The position numbers were made by a program, and so were the translations under genes. This document shows, one piece after another, positions 8,623 to 17,226 of a DNA stretch of 64,000 nt (positions within the stretch are counted from its first letter, which is position 1; every line of letters begins with the position of its first letter). The stretch lies in assembly GCF_014646355.1 (NCBI RefSeq), contig NZ_BMNH01000013.1, forward strand, positions 141,470-205,469, in the 5' to 3' direction. The stretch comes from Nonomuraea cavernae. Lineage in GTDB: Bacteria > Actinomycetota > Actinomycetes > Streptosporangiales > Streptosporangiaceae. The notes under the pieces are model-generated. The model was not told the DNA's origin. It searched no databases and worked only from the letters and a program-made list of their open reading frames with translations.

Positions 8623-8769
8623 ATGCGCACGCGCATTGCCCTGTCCGTAGTAGGCACGTTTCTCACGGCCGTGGTGGCCGTAGGAAGCAATGCTACGACC
8701 GCGATGGCCGACTCGTCTCCTGTCGCGCCTGCGATATCGGCACAATTCGAAGTCCCCTCCTGCTGCTAG
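8623..8769 (+). CDS. Small secreted peptide ending in PSCC, possible pheromone precursor
   Basis: 48 codons: basic start (MRTR), a hydrophobic core (IALSVVGTFLTAVVAV), a likely signal peptidase site after TTAMA, and a predicted mature tail DSSPVAPAISAQFEVPSCC. A strong ribosome site GAGGGAG sits seven bases before the ATG. Too short for standard gene calling, but the ribosome site, signal-peptide pattern and sharp stop argue for a real gene. Divergent from the XRE-TPR regulator with a 58-base shared promoter region. The C-terminal di-cysteine with adjacent proline is unusual for a random frame. Alternatives are a short exported peptide of other function, or a chance open frame. A weak hairpin follows at 8774-8789. 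Confidence 0.6.
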   Translation: MRTRIALSVVGTFLTAVVAVGSNATTAMADSSPVAPAISAQFEVPSCC

Positions 8770-8881
8770 CCCGAGCCGTCCGCACTGACGGCCGACGACG
8801 TCCCCCACCATGAAGGTCCATGCCTGGTGCCGCACACACCGCGGCCTGCGGGGTGGGGGGCGCTGTTCGGGTTTCTCCCGA

Positions 8882-10384
8882 TCAGCCCGCCCGCAGCGCG
8901 AGGAAGAAGTCCACTCTGTCCGCCATCGCTGACAGATCCCTGCCGGTGAGCTCCTCGACCCTCCTGATCCGATAGCGGACCGTGTTGACGTGCACGTGCA
9001 ACCGCTCGGCGCACGCGTGCCACGACCCGGCGCAGTCGAGGAAGGTGCCCAGGGTCCGCACCAGCTCCGACTGGTGCAGCCGGTCATAGTCGGCCAGCGG
9101 CCCCAGCAGGCGTCCGGCGAACGACCGCCGCACGTCGCCCGGCACCGTGGCCAGCAGGAGCGCGTGCGTGTAGATCTCGTCGCTGGTCACCACGCCGCCC
9201 GAGCGGGCCTCGGCCAGCCTCCTGGCGTGACCGGCCTCCTCGACGCCGCCCTTGACGGCCGCCGCGCCGGACAGCTCGCCGCTCAGCCCGACGCAGACGT
9301 GGCCGTCGGGCAGGGCCGCCAGGACCTCCACGCCGCGGCGCAGCCGCTGCGCCAGCCCGGCGACGGTCGTGCCGCGCAGCGGCACCAGCGCCACCGCGCC
9401 GTCCGCGTGCGCCGCCGCGACGACCTCGCGGCCCAGGAGCTCCTCCAGCACCGGCCCGCCCAGCGCCGCCGGGCCGGGCCCGCGTCGCGCGTCCGGCTGC
9501 GGCACGGTGAGGTGCGCCACCGCGTACGGCTCCGCGGCGTCGATGCCGCAGGTGCGCAGCCCCGCGTTGAGTTCGGCCGGGTCGGCGCCGGCCAGGGCGG
9601 CCCTGACGAGCTGCTCGGTCAGCCGCCGCTCGACCCGGCGGCCCTCCTCCATCCGGCTGCGTTCGAGGGCCACGCAGGCGGCCAGCTCGTAGCCGAGGTC
9701 GGGCCGGTCCATCAGGTCACCGTCGCAGGCCAGCAGCCAGCCCGCCGCCCGGTGTCCGCTGCCCACGTCGAAGACCGTGTGGCGGCCGGCCGGGCAGGGC
9801 AGCCGGGCGGCGGTCAGGTAGGCCCGCGCGAGCCGTACCGGATCGTCCACGGAGCCGACGATCACCTCGCCGGACGCGGAGAGCACCGCGCCCGTGACGC
9901 CGAGTTCGGCGGCGGTCAGCTCGAACAGATCGGGCAGGCCGGCGCCCTCGGCGACGGCGGCCACCAGCCTGCGGTGGCGGCCGAGCGCGGCGCGCATGTC
10001 GCCGGGCAGGCGGGACGCGACGCGCTCGGCGATCGCCCGGAAGGAGACCTCGGTGGGCACGTCGAGCAGCGGCAGCCCGGCCTCCTCGCAGGCCGCGACC
10101 ACGTCGGCCGGGATGTGGCCCAGCCGGGCGCGGCCCGCGCCGAGCGCGGACACCCCGGCCTCGACCAGCGCGGCCACGAACCGGGCGGAGTCGGCGGGGG
10201 TGTGCCGCCACATGAGCCCGGTGAGCACCAGCTCGCCGCCCGACAGGTAGCGTCCGGGCTCGGGCAGGTCGGTGATGTGCACGGTGTGGAACTCGCGGCC
10301 GGGGTCACCGGTGAGCAGCGTGAGACTCAGCCCGTCGACGGCCAGCAGGTCCCTTATGCGCACTTGGAGGAATATACAAGGCAT
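8882..10384 (-). CDS. PucR-family transcriptional regulator
   Basis: About 500 residues. The N-terminal PucR domain (VRIRDLLAVDGLSL...GELVLTGLMW) recognises purine-catabolism effectors in characterised members; a GGDEF-like middle part follows; the C-terminus is the PucR-type helix-turn-helix (LHVHVNTVRYRIRRVEELTGRDL). The gene is divergent from a xanthine dehydrogenase subunit gene and upstream of a purine permease, so it probably controls purine uptake and oxidation. The start is unsure: ATG at 10384 (MPCIFLQ) or GTG at 10363 (VRIRDLL, the usual start of the family); neither has a convincing ribosome site. Confidence 0.87.
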   Translation of the reverse strand: MPCIFLQVRIRDLLAVDGLSLTLLTGDPGREFHTVHITDLPEPGRYLSGGELVLTGLMWRHTPADSARFVAALVEAGVSALGAGRARLGHIPADVVAACEEAGLPLLDVPTEVSFRAIAERVASRLPGDMRAALGRHRRLVAAVAEGAGLPDLFELTAAELGVTGAVLSASGEVIVGSVDDPVRLARAYLTAARLPCPAGRHTVFDVGSGHRAAGWLLACDGDLMDRPDLGYELAACVALERSRMEEGRRVERRLTEQLVRAALAGADPAELNAGLRTCGIDAAEPYAVAHLTVPQPDARRGPGPAALGGPVLEELLGREVVAAAHADGAVALVPLRGTTVAGLAQRLRRGVEVLAALPDGHVCVGLSGELSGAAAVKGGVEEAGHARRLAEARSGGVVTSDEIYTHALLLATVPGDVRRSFAGRLLGPLADYDRLHQSELVRTLGTFLDCAGSWHACAERLHVHVNTVRYRIRRVEELTGRDLSAMADRVDFFLALRAG

Positions 10385-10457
10385 CCCGTCAAGTGCTGAC
10401 TCCGATTTCACGTCCCGCGCATAGGCTGACCGGCCCCGCCGGTGCTCTACTCGGATA

Positions 10458-12614
10458 ATGACCGAAACGGCGGGTGTGACGCGGCAGGACGTCGGCGCGA
10501 GCGCGCGGCGGCCCGACGCCACGCTCAAGGTGACGGGCGAGTTCGCCTACGCCTCCGACCTGTGGCTCGACGGCATGGTGTGGGGCGTGACGCTGCGCAG
10601 CCCGCACGCCTCGGCGTGGATCCGGTCGATCGACGTCGGGCCCGCGCTGGCGATGCCCGGCGTGCTCGCCGTGCTCACCCACGAGGACGTGCCGGGCGAG
10701 AAGCACTACGGCCTGGAGCTGAAGGACCAGCCGGTGCTGGCCGTCGACCAGGTGCGCTACCAAGGCGAACCGGTGGCTCTGGTGGCGGCCGAGCATCCGG
10801 AGACCGCGCGCCGGGCCGCGGCGGCGATCGTGGTGGACTACGAGCCGCGCGAGGCGGTGACCGACCCGCGCGCGGCCACGAGCTTCGTCAGGCGGCAGCC
10901 GGTCGTGGTCGGCGGCACGTTCGAGGCCGACGTCGTGGTGACCGGCGAGTACGAGGTCGGCATGCAGGACCAGGCGTTCCTGGGGCCGGAGTCGGGGCTG
11001 GCGGTCCCGGCCGAGGACGGCGGCGTCGACCTCTACATCGCCACCCAGTGGCTGCACGTGGACCGCGACCAGCTCGCGCCGTGCCTCGGCCTGCCGCGGG
11101 AGAAGGTACGGCTGACGCTCTCCGGGGTGGGCGGCGCCTTCGGGGCCCGGGAGGACCTGTCGATGCAGGTGCACGCCTGCATGCTGGCGTTGCGGCTGAA
11201 CCGCCCCGTGAAGATCGTGTACGGCCGCGAGGAGTCCTTCTTCGGTCACGTGCACCGCCATCCCGCCTGGATGCGCTACGAGCACGGCGCCACCCGTGAC
11301 GGCCGGCTCGTGTACGTCAAGGCCGACATCCTGCTCGACGGCGGCGCCTACTGCTCCTCCTCGCCGGCGGTCGTCGGCAACGCCGCCTCGCTGGGCGTGG
11401 GGCCGTACGAGGTGCCGAACGTGCGGGTCGTGGCGACCGGCGTCTACACCAACAACCCGCCGTGCGGGGCGATGCGCGGGTTCGGCGCGGTGCAGGCCTG
11501 CTACGCCTACGAGTCGCAGATGGACCGCCTGGCCGAGGCGTGCGGGCTGTCGCCGGTCGAGATCCGGGTGCGCAACGCCGTGTCGCAGGGGTCGGCGCTG
11601 ATCACCGGCCAGGTGATCGACTCGCCCGCGCCGCTCGCCGAGATGCTGCGCGAGCTGGAGGCGATGCCGCTGCCCGGCCCGGCCGCCGCCGACCTGCGCG
11701 CGCTGCCGGGCGGCGTCTCGCAGACCACCCACGGCGAGTCCGTACGGCGTGGCGTCGGCTACGGCGTGGGCATCAAGAACATCTGCTTCTCCGAGGGCTT
11801 CGACGACTACTCGACGGCCAGGGTGCGGGCCGAGCTGGTCGGCGGCGAGCCGCACGTCACCGTGCACACCGCGGCGGCCGAGGTCGGGCAGGGCCTGGTG
11901 ACCGTCCAGGCCCAGATCGCCCGCACCGAGCTGGGCGTCCAGAACGTGACCGTGGCCACGGCCGACACGGCGGTCGGCTCGGCGGGCTCGTCCTCGGCCT
12001 CCCGGCAGTCCTATGTCACCGGTGGCGCGGTGAAGGCGGCCTGCGAAGCCGTACGGGCTCGGTTCGACGGGTTGGCCGCCCGGGAGGCGCTGGAGAGGTT
12101 CGGGCCGATCGAGGAGACGCGGGAGTACCGTCACCGGCCCACCTACCCGCTGCATCCCGAGACGGGGCAGGGCGACTCGCACACCCAGCTGGCGCTGTGC
12201 GTGCACCGGGCCGTGGTGGACGTGGACGTGGAGCTGGGCCTGGTGAAGGTGGTCGAGCTGGCCGCCGTCCAGGACGTGGGCCGGATCCTGAACCCGCAGG
12301 CGCTGGAGGGCCAGATCCACGGCGGGTCCGCGCAGGGGCTCGGGCTGGCGCTGATGGAGGAGATCCGGCTGCGCGACGGACAGGTGCTGAACCCGTCGTT
12401 CACCGACTACCTGATCCCCACCATCCTCGACATGCCGCCGATGGTGACCACGATCCTGGAGAATCCCGACCCCGCCGCGCCGTACGGACTGCGCGGGGCG
12501 GGCGAGCCGCCCACGCTGTCGTCCACGCCCGCCATCGCGGCGGCGGTGCGGGCGGCTACGGGCCGCGAGTTGACGCGCGTTCCCATCAGACCGGAAGATA
12601 TCGCCCTGGTTTGA
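10458..12614 (+). CDS. Xanthine dehydrogenase family, molybdopterin-binding large subunit
   Basis: 718 residues, close to the normal 750-780 of CoxL/XdhB/PucD subunits. The substrate-channel motif GGAFGARE, the QSYVTGGAV segment and the C-terminal GAGEPPTLSSTPA (carrying the catalytic glutamate) are all present, so the molybdenum active site seems intact. Its role would be hydroxylation of hypoxanthine/xanthine in the cytosol. The partner FAD and 2Fe-2S subunits that normally sit next to it are absent on both sides. Neighbours (PucR regulator, NCS2/AzgA-like permease) support a purine role. The ATG lacks an obvious Shine-Dalgarno sequence. Confidence 0.88.
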   Translation: MTETAGVTRQDVGASARRPDATLKVTGEFAYASDLWLDGMVWGVTLRSPHASAWIRSIDVGPALAMPGVLAVLTHEDVPGEKHYGLELKDQPVLAVDQVRYQGEPVALVAAEHPETARRAAAAIVVDYEPREAVTDPRAATSFVRRQPVVVGGTFEADVVVTGEYEVGMQDQAFLGPESGLAVPAEDGGVDLYIATQWLHVDRDQLAPCLGLPREKVRLTLSGVGGAFGAREDLSMQVHACMLALRLNRPVKIVYGREESFFGHVHRHPAWMRYEHGATRDGRLVYVKADILLDGGAYCSSSPAVVGNAASLGVGPYEVPNVRVVATGVYTNNPPCGAMRGFGAVQACYAYESQMDRLAEACGLSPVEIRVRNAVSQGSALITGQVIDSPAPLAEMLRELEAMPLPGPAAADLRALPGGVSQTTHGESVRRGVGYGVGIKNICFSEGFDDYSTARVRAELVGGEPHVTVHTAAAEVGQGLVTVQAQIARTELGVQNVTVATADTAVGSAGSSSASRQSYVTGGAVKAACEAVRARFDGLAAREALERFGPIEETREYRHRPTYPLHPETGQGDSHTQLALCVHRAVVDVDVELGLVKVVELAAVQDVGRILNPQALEGQIHGGSAQGLGLALMEEIRLRDGQVLNPSFTDYLIPTILDMPPMVTTILENPDPAAPYGLRGAGEPPTLSSTPAIAAAVRAATGRELTRVPIRPEDIALV

Positions 12615-12631
12615 CAGACGGGGAGGTTCCG

Positions 12632-12865
12632 ATGACGGACGCGCGTGAAGCGGCCAAGGCGGAGTTCGAGCGGTTCGACAGCGACGGCGACGGCCTGCTG
12701 ACGGCCGCCGAGATCAGGCAGGTCAACCTGGCGCTGGGCGCCCAGGGCGCCACCAGCGAGGAGATCGAGGCGTTCATCGCCTCGGCCGACCGCGACGGCG
12801 ACGGCCAGATCGGGCTGGAGGAGTTCGCCGCCCTGGTGGGCGGCGGCAAGCACGAGAAAGCGTGA
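12632..12865 (+). CDS. Two-EF-hand calcium-binding protein
   Basis: 77 residues containing two EF-hand loops with full ligand sets: DSDGDGLLTAAE (about 17-28) and DRDGDGQIGLEE (about 53-64), each flanked by helices as in calmodulin-like bacterial calcium sensors (CabA/CalD type). A GGGGAGG ribosome site precedes ATG at 12632, 18 bases after the stop of the xanthine dehydrogenase gene, so the two are probably co-transcribed. No signal peptide, so it is cytosolic. Why a calcium sensor should sit between a purine oxidase and a purine permease is unclear. Confidence 0.88.
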   Translation: MTDAREAAKAEFERFDSDGDGLLTAAEIRQVNLALGAQGATSEEIEAFIASADRDGDGQIGLEEFAALVGGGKHEKA

Positions 12866-12918
12866 TCATCTCTCCCGCCGGGTAGGTTTGCCGCGATTCC
12901 CCCTGATCATGAGGGGGG

Positions 12919-14304
12919 ATGGCTGTGCTCGACAAGCTCTTCGAGCTGTCCGGGCGGGGAAGCGACGCCGGCCGCGAGATGCGTGGCGGGGTCACCACCT
13001 TCATGGCGATGGCCTACATCATCCTGCTCAACCCGATCATCCTGGCCGGCGCGCAGGACGTCACCGGCGCCCGGCTCACCATCGCGCAGCTGACCACGTC
13101 GACGGCCCTGGCCGCGGCCGTCAGCACGCTGCTGATGGCGTTCGCCGGCAACGCGCCGTTCGGCCTGGCGGCCGGGCTGGGGCTGAACGCCCTCGTCGCC
13201 TACCAGGCCGCCCCGCACATGACCTGGCCGCAGGCGATGGGCCTGGTCGTGCTCGAAGGCGTGGTCATCATCGTGCTCGCCGTGACCGGCCTGCGCACTC
13301 TGATCATGAACGCGATCCCGCTGGCGCTGAAGCATGCCATCAGCGTCGGGATCGGGATGTTCATCGCGCTGGTCGGGCTGGTCGACGCCGGGTTCGTCAC
13401 CACGGGGACGGGCACTCCGGTGCAGCTCGGCGCGACCGGGCACCTCACGGGCTGGCCGGTCGCCGTCTTCTGCTTCGGCCTGCTCCTGATGATCGTCCTG
13501 TACGCGCGCAGGGTCCCGGCGGCCATCCTGATCAGCATCGCGGTGACCACCGTGGTGGCCGTGGCGGTGAACTCGCTGGCCACCATCGCGCCCGGGGCGT
13601 GGGGCGTGGTGACGCCGCGGATGCCGGAGTCGCTGGTCGCCGCGCCGGACTTCGGGCTGGTGGGGCAGGTGGACGTGTTCGGCGGGTTCGCCCGGGCCGG
13701 CGCGCTGACGGCCACCGTGGTGCTGTTCACCCTGGTGCTGTCCGGGTTCTTCGACGCCATGGGCACGATCATCGGCGTCAGCGACGAGGCCGGGCTGGTC
13801 GACGAACGCGGCCGGGTGCCGAGGCTGGGCCGCATCCTCACCGTGGACGGCGTCGCGGGCGTCGTCGGCGGGGTGACGAGCGCGTCGGCCAACACGGTGT
13901 TCGTGGAGTCGGCGGCGGGCGTCGGCGAAGGGGCGCGCACCGGGCTGGCCTCCGTCGTGACGGGCGCGCTGCTCGGTCTCACGCTGCTCTTCACGCCGCT
14001 GGCGGCCGTGGTGCCCGCCGCGGCCGCCGCCCCGGCGCTGGTGCTCGTCGGGGCGCTGATGATGACGCAGAGCCGCAACGTGCCGTGGGAGGACCTGGAA
14101 CTGGCGGTGCCGGCGTTCCTGACGATCGCGCTGATGCCGTTCACGTACTCGATCACCAACGGGGTGGGGGCCGGGGTGATCACGTACACGCTCATCAAGG
14201 CGGCGCGGGGCAAGCGCGCCCAGATCCCGTGGCTGCTCTGGGTCGTGTCGCTGGTCTTCCTCGCGTACTTCGGGATCTCCGCGCTGCAGAACCTCTTCGG
14301 CTGA
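12919..14304 (+). CDS. NCS2/AzgA-type purine (guanine/hypoxanthine) permease
   Basis: 461 residues with about 12-14 hydrophobic helices. The N-terminal REMRGGVTTFMAMAYIILLNP and the GLNALVAY and ALPLALKHAISVGIGMFIAL segments are typical of the AzgA-like xanthine/uracil/vitamin C family that takes up hypoxanthine, adenine or guanine by proton symport. Start: ATG at 12919 directly abuts the GAGGGGGG run, so the GTG at 12925 (with six bases spacing) is the likelier start, giving 459 residues. It follows the xanthine dehydrogenase and EF-hand genes and probably belongs to the same PucR-linked transcription unit. Confidence 0.88.
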   Translation: MAVLDKLFELSGRGSDAGREMRGGVTTFMAMAYIILLNPIILAGAQDVTGARLTIAQLTTSTALAAAVSTLLMAFAGNAPFGLAAGLGLNALVAYQAAPHMTWPQAMGLVVLEGVVIIVLAVTGLRTLIMNAIPLALKHAISVGIGMFIALVGLVDAGFVTTGTGTPVQLGATGHLTGWPVAVFCFGLLLMIVLYARRVPAAILISIAVTTVVAVAVNSLATIAPGAWGVVTPRMPESLVAAPDFGLVGQVDVFGGFARAGALTATVVLFTLVLSGFFDAMGTIIGVSDEAGLVDERGRVPRLGRILTVDGVAGVVGGVTSASANTVFVESAAGVGEGARTGLASVVTGALLGLTLLFTPLAAVVPAAAAAPALVLVGALMMTQSRNVPWEDLELAVPAFLTIALMPFTYSITNGVGAGVITYTLIKAARGKRAQIPWLLWVVSLVFLAYFGISALQNLFG

Positions 14305-14307
14305 GTG

Positions 14308-15237
14308 CTAGCGGATGTCGGGGGTGTTGCAGGCCACGCCGTTGCCGTCGACGTCGACGTACCAGGCGTATTCGGGGTGGACGCCCTTGGTGTAGGGGCC
14401 GTCGCCGGCCGCCACGGCCTCCTTGCAGCTGGCGTAGCGGCGGTCGCGCGTGGGGCGGTCACCGGTCTCCAGGGCGGCCGGGCCCGTCGAGACGGGCAGG
14501 CTCGTGTCAGGCACGCCGGTGTTGGGGACGCCCGTACCGGGATCGCCCGTGCCGGGGACGCCCGTGTTGGGGACACCCGTGCCGGGGTCGCCCGTGTTCG
14601 GGGGACCGGGGTCGGGGTTGCCCAGGTCGGATGGGTTCGGGCCGGGAGTGCCCGCGCCCGCCGGGTCGCCCAGGAGGCGGGCGGCGATCGCGTCGGCCTC
14701 CTCCTTGGTGAACCCGGCGATGCTCAGACTGTCGCCGTCCATGCTCTGGGTGACGATGGGCGCCGCCACCACGGTCGCGGGCACCAGCACGACGGCGACC
14801 TGACGCTGGTCGGTCACCAGCTCGTCGATGAGCTCGGCCACCTTGTCGCGGAAGGCGGGGGCGATCGCGACGCGGACCGAGTAGGTGCCGTCCTTCTCGC
14901 GCACCGGGGCGATCCGCTGCACGGCGTTGACCGTGACCCCGTCCTCCAACAGGTAGCAGGTGGTCTGCCGTTCGTCGAGCACGGCCTGGACGCCGGGGCA
15001 CGGAGCCGCCTTGGTCTCGCGGACCGGGGCGAAGTGGATGGGCGTGGCCAGCCGGCGCGGCGGCGTGCCCCCGAGGAACGGGGCGTCGGGACTCTTGGTC
15101 ATCAGCACGGCCACGGTGCCGGCCACACCGGCCAGGAGCACGACCAGGACGAGCGAGACGATCAGCACGATGGTGGTCACTCGGCTGGCCTGCGGCTCTT
15201 CCCTGACCGCGGAGGGGCTCTCTCCCGGGCTGTCCAT
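14308..15237 (-). CDS. Membrane-anchored protein with repeat linker and C-terminal excalibur domain
   Basis: 309 residues. A short cytoplasmic tail is followed by one membrane helix (VTTIVLIVSLVLVVLLAG), an extracellular region with a SecD P1-head-like fold (VQAVLDERQTTCYLLEDGVTVNAVQ ... VAIAPAFRDKVAELIDEL), a 60-residue linker of Gly-Asp/Val-Pro-Gly/Asn-Thr pentapeptides, and a C-terminal excalibur calcium-binding motif (SCKEAVAAGDGPY ... DVDGNGVACN). Excalibur domains occur at the ends of secreted actinobacterial nucleases and envelope proteins. The linker DNA is an imperfect 15-bp repeat and could vary in length between strains. The start at 15252 is an alternative. Function unknown, envelope location likely. 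Confidence 0.75.
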   Translation of the reverse strand: MDSPGESPSAVREEPQASRVTTIVLIVSLVLVVLLAGVAGTVAVLMTKSPDAPFLGGTPPRRLATPIHFAPVRETKAAPCPGVQAVLDERQTTCYLLEDGVTVNAVQRIAPVREKDGTYSVRVAIAPAFRDKVAELIDELVTDQRQVAVVLVPATVVAAPIVTQSMDGDSLSIAGFTKEEADAIAARLLGDPAGAGTPGPNPSDLGNPDPGPPNTGDPGTGVPNTGVPGTGDPGTGVPNTGVPDTSLPVSTGPAALETGDRPTRDRRYASCKEAVAAGDGPYTKGVHPEYAWYVDVDGNGVACNTPDIR

Positions 15238-15407
15238 CCTTGACGACACCATCCTGAGGTTCGGGCTGCGGGTGAGCTTATCGAGGACGGGCAGAACCCA
15301 GGTAATCAGCAGAACAATCCTCAATTCTCTCGTGACAGGCGGCGGAACTGAGGAACGAGGACAGGGCGACGGCAGTCACCGGCGCCCGGTGAAACGGAAG
15401 TGGCCCC

Positions 15408-16523
15408 ATGAAGGTCGGCGTTCCCCGCGAGATCAAGGACAACGAGTATCGCGTCGCGCTCACCCCGGCGGGTGCGCACGAGTTCATCCGGCACGGCCAC
15501 CAGGTCCTCGTCGAGCGCGGGGCGGGCGTCGGCTCGGCGCTGCCCGACGCCGACTTCGAGGCGGTCGGCGCGACCATGGTCGGCGAGGCGGACGAGGTGT
15601 GGGCCGAGGGCGATCTGGTCCTGAAGGTGAAGGAGCCGGTGGCCGAGGAGTATCACCGGATGCGCAAGGGGCAGGTGCTGTTCACCTACCTCCATCTGGC
15701 CGCCTCACGGGCGTGCACCATGGCGATGCTCAACGCGGGCGTCACCGGAGTCGCCTACGAGACCGTACAGACCCCCGATGGCGCGCTGCCCCTGCTGGCG
15801 CCCATGTCGGAGGTCGCCGGCCGGCTCGCGCCACAGGTCGGGGCCTACCATCTGATGCGCTCGCAGGACGGCAGGGGCGTGCTGATGGGCGGCGTGTCCG
15901 GGGTGCACGCGGCTCGCGTGGTGGTGATCGGGGCCGGCGTGTCGGGCATGAACGCGGCGGCCATCGCGCTCGGCATGCAGGCCGAGGTGCTGCTGCTCGA
16001 CCGGAACATCGACAAGCTGCGCCAGGCGGACATGATCTACCAGGGCCACTGCCAGACCGTGGCCTCCAACTCGCTGGAGATCGAGCTGGCGGTCCTGAGC
16101 GCCGACCTGGTGATCGGCGCGGTGCTCATCCCCGGCGCGCGGGCGCCTCGGCTGGTCTCCAGCGAGCTGGTCAGCCGGATGAGGCCGGGCTCGGTGCTGG
16201 TGGACATCTCGATCGACCAGGGCGGCTGCTTCGAGGACTCACGCCCGACGACGCACGCCGAGCCGACCTACCCGGTGCACGACTCGATCTTCTACTGCGT
16301 GGCCAACATGCCCGGCGCCGTGCCGCACACCTCGACGTACGCGCTCACGAACGTGACGCTCCCGTACGCGCTGGCCATCGCCGACCTGGGCTGGAGGGAC
16401 GCGATGCGCCAAGATCGGGCCCTGTCGCTCGGCCTGAGCACCCACGAGGGACGCCTGACGAGCAGGCCGGTCGCCGAGGCGCACCGGCTGGAGTCCATAC
16501 CGCTGGAGGACGTCCTCGAATAG
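15408..16523 (+). CDS. ald: Alanine dehydrogenase
   Basis: 371 residues, the family length. It opens MKVGVPREIKDNEYRVALTP, the substrate-binding start of Ald; Lys in KVKEP, His in YLHLAA and Asp in SIDQGG are the catalytic residues; VIGAGVSGMNAA is the NAD-binding P-loop. The enzyme reversibly deaminates L-alanine to pyruvate with NAD in the cytosol. It stands alone on the plus strand. The gene 5' end is preceded by a G-rich upstream sequence with no distinctive operator. Its 3' end nearly touches the convergent XRE-cupin gene. Confidence 0.95.
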   Translation: MKVGVPREIKDNEYRVALTPAGAHEFIRHGHQVLVERGAGVGSALPDADFEAVGATMVGEADEVWAEGDLVLKVKEPVAEEYHRMRKGQVLFTYLHLAASRACTMAMLNAGVTGVAYETVQTPDGALPLLAPMSEVAGRLAPQVGAYHLMRSQDGRGVLMGGVSGVHAARVVVIGAGVSGMNAAAIALGMQAEVLLLDRNIDKLRQADMIYQGHCQTVASNSLEIELAVLSADLVIGAVLIPGARAPRLVSSELVSRMRPGSVLVDISIDQGGCFEDSRPTTHAEPTYPVHDSIFYCVANMPGAVPHTSTYALTNVTLPYALAIADLGWRDAMRQDRALSLGLSTHEGRLTSRPVAEAHRLESIPLEDVLE

Positions 16524-16530
16524 CGCCCGC

Positions 16531-17163
16531 TCAGAGGTGCTCCATCACGAACACCGCCGTGGTGTCGGCCCGCAGGGCCTGGAAGATGTGCGGGGTGTCG
16601 CCGGGATAGCGGACGTAGTCGCCGGGCCCGAGCTCGGCCGGCTCCTCGGCCGGGCCCGCCAGCGCCCGGCCGCTGCTCAGCACCACGTGCTCGCTGGTGC
16701 CCGGCGGGTGGGCGGCCGAGAGCTGGGCCCGGCCCGGCTGGGCCACGATCCGGTAGATGTCGCGCCGGGCGTTGGGCGGGCAGGAGGCGAGCAGCGTGGC
16801 CGCGTAGCCGGCCTGCTCGGAGTGGGCGACCGGCCCATCGCCGGCCCGGATCACCCGGACGTCCGGCCGCGGCGGATCGACCAGCGCGCTGAACGGCACG
16901 CCGAGCGCGGAGCCGAGCGCCCACAGCGTCTCCACGCTGGGATTGCCGGTGCCGGATTCGAGTTGGGAGAGGGTGGACTTGGCCAGCCCCGCCCGCCTGG
17001 CCAGCTCGGTCAGCGACAGCCCGGCGCGGGCGCGCTCGCGCCGGATCGCCCCGGCGATCAGCCCGATGAGGTCGGAGGGCGCCCGCACGCCCTCGCTCGC
17101 GGAACCGGTTCTCACCTGTTCGCTCCAGAAGTCGATCTGTTCGGCTTGACGAACACCGTCCAT
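16531..17163 (-). CDS. XRE-family regulator with C-terminal cupin
   Basis: 210 residues. Helix-turn-helix at about 32-85 (IRRERARAGLSLTELARRAGLAKSTLSQLES), then a single cupin barrel (about 120-205, ending YPGDTPHIFQALRADTTAVFVME) typical of small-molecule-sensing regulators of amino acid and polyamine catabolism. It is divergent from an Asp/Glu racemase-like gene, its probable target. Two copies of GTTCG-N6-CGAAC lie at 17139-17154 and 17187-17202; the first falls inside the first eight codons as annotated, so the real start may be further in (for example GTG at 17115). Confidence 0.88.
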   Translation of the reverse strand: MDGVRQAEQIDFWSEQVRTGSASEGVRAPSDLIGLIAGAIRRERARAGLSLTELARRAGLAKSTLSQLESGTGNPSVETLWALGSALGVPFSALVDPPRPDVRVIRAGDGPVAHSEQAGYAATLLASCPPNARRDIYRIVAQPGRAQLSAAHPPGTSEHVVLSSGRALAGPAEEPAELGPGDYVRYPGDTPHIFQALRADTTAVFVMEHL

Positions 17164-17202
17164 CGCGTTCAGCCTAGTGCGCGGACGTTCGCCCCAACGA
17201 AC
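17139..17202. promoter_or_regulatory. Paired palindromic operators GTTCG-N6-CGAAC
   Basis: Two perfect inverted repeats with the same arms and the same six-base spacer length sit at 17139-17154 and 17187-17202, 48 bases apart (between four and five helical turns). They lie in the region between the XRE-cupin gene and the divergent racemase gene, the place where the regulator would bind to control both. Their identity in arm sequence and spacing makes chance unlikely. Additional half sites (CTGTTCG) occur at 17117-17123 and 17137-17143. Confidence 0.65.
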
Positions 17203-17226
17203 CCTTGAGCCGATCCGGAGACAATC

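Noticed and set aside
10389..12320. 643-residue open frame, minus strand
   Set aside because: Shadow of the xanthine dehydrogenase gene; low-complexity Arg/His/Gly.
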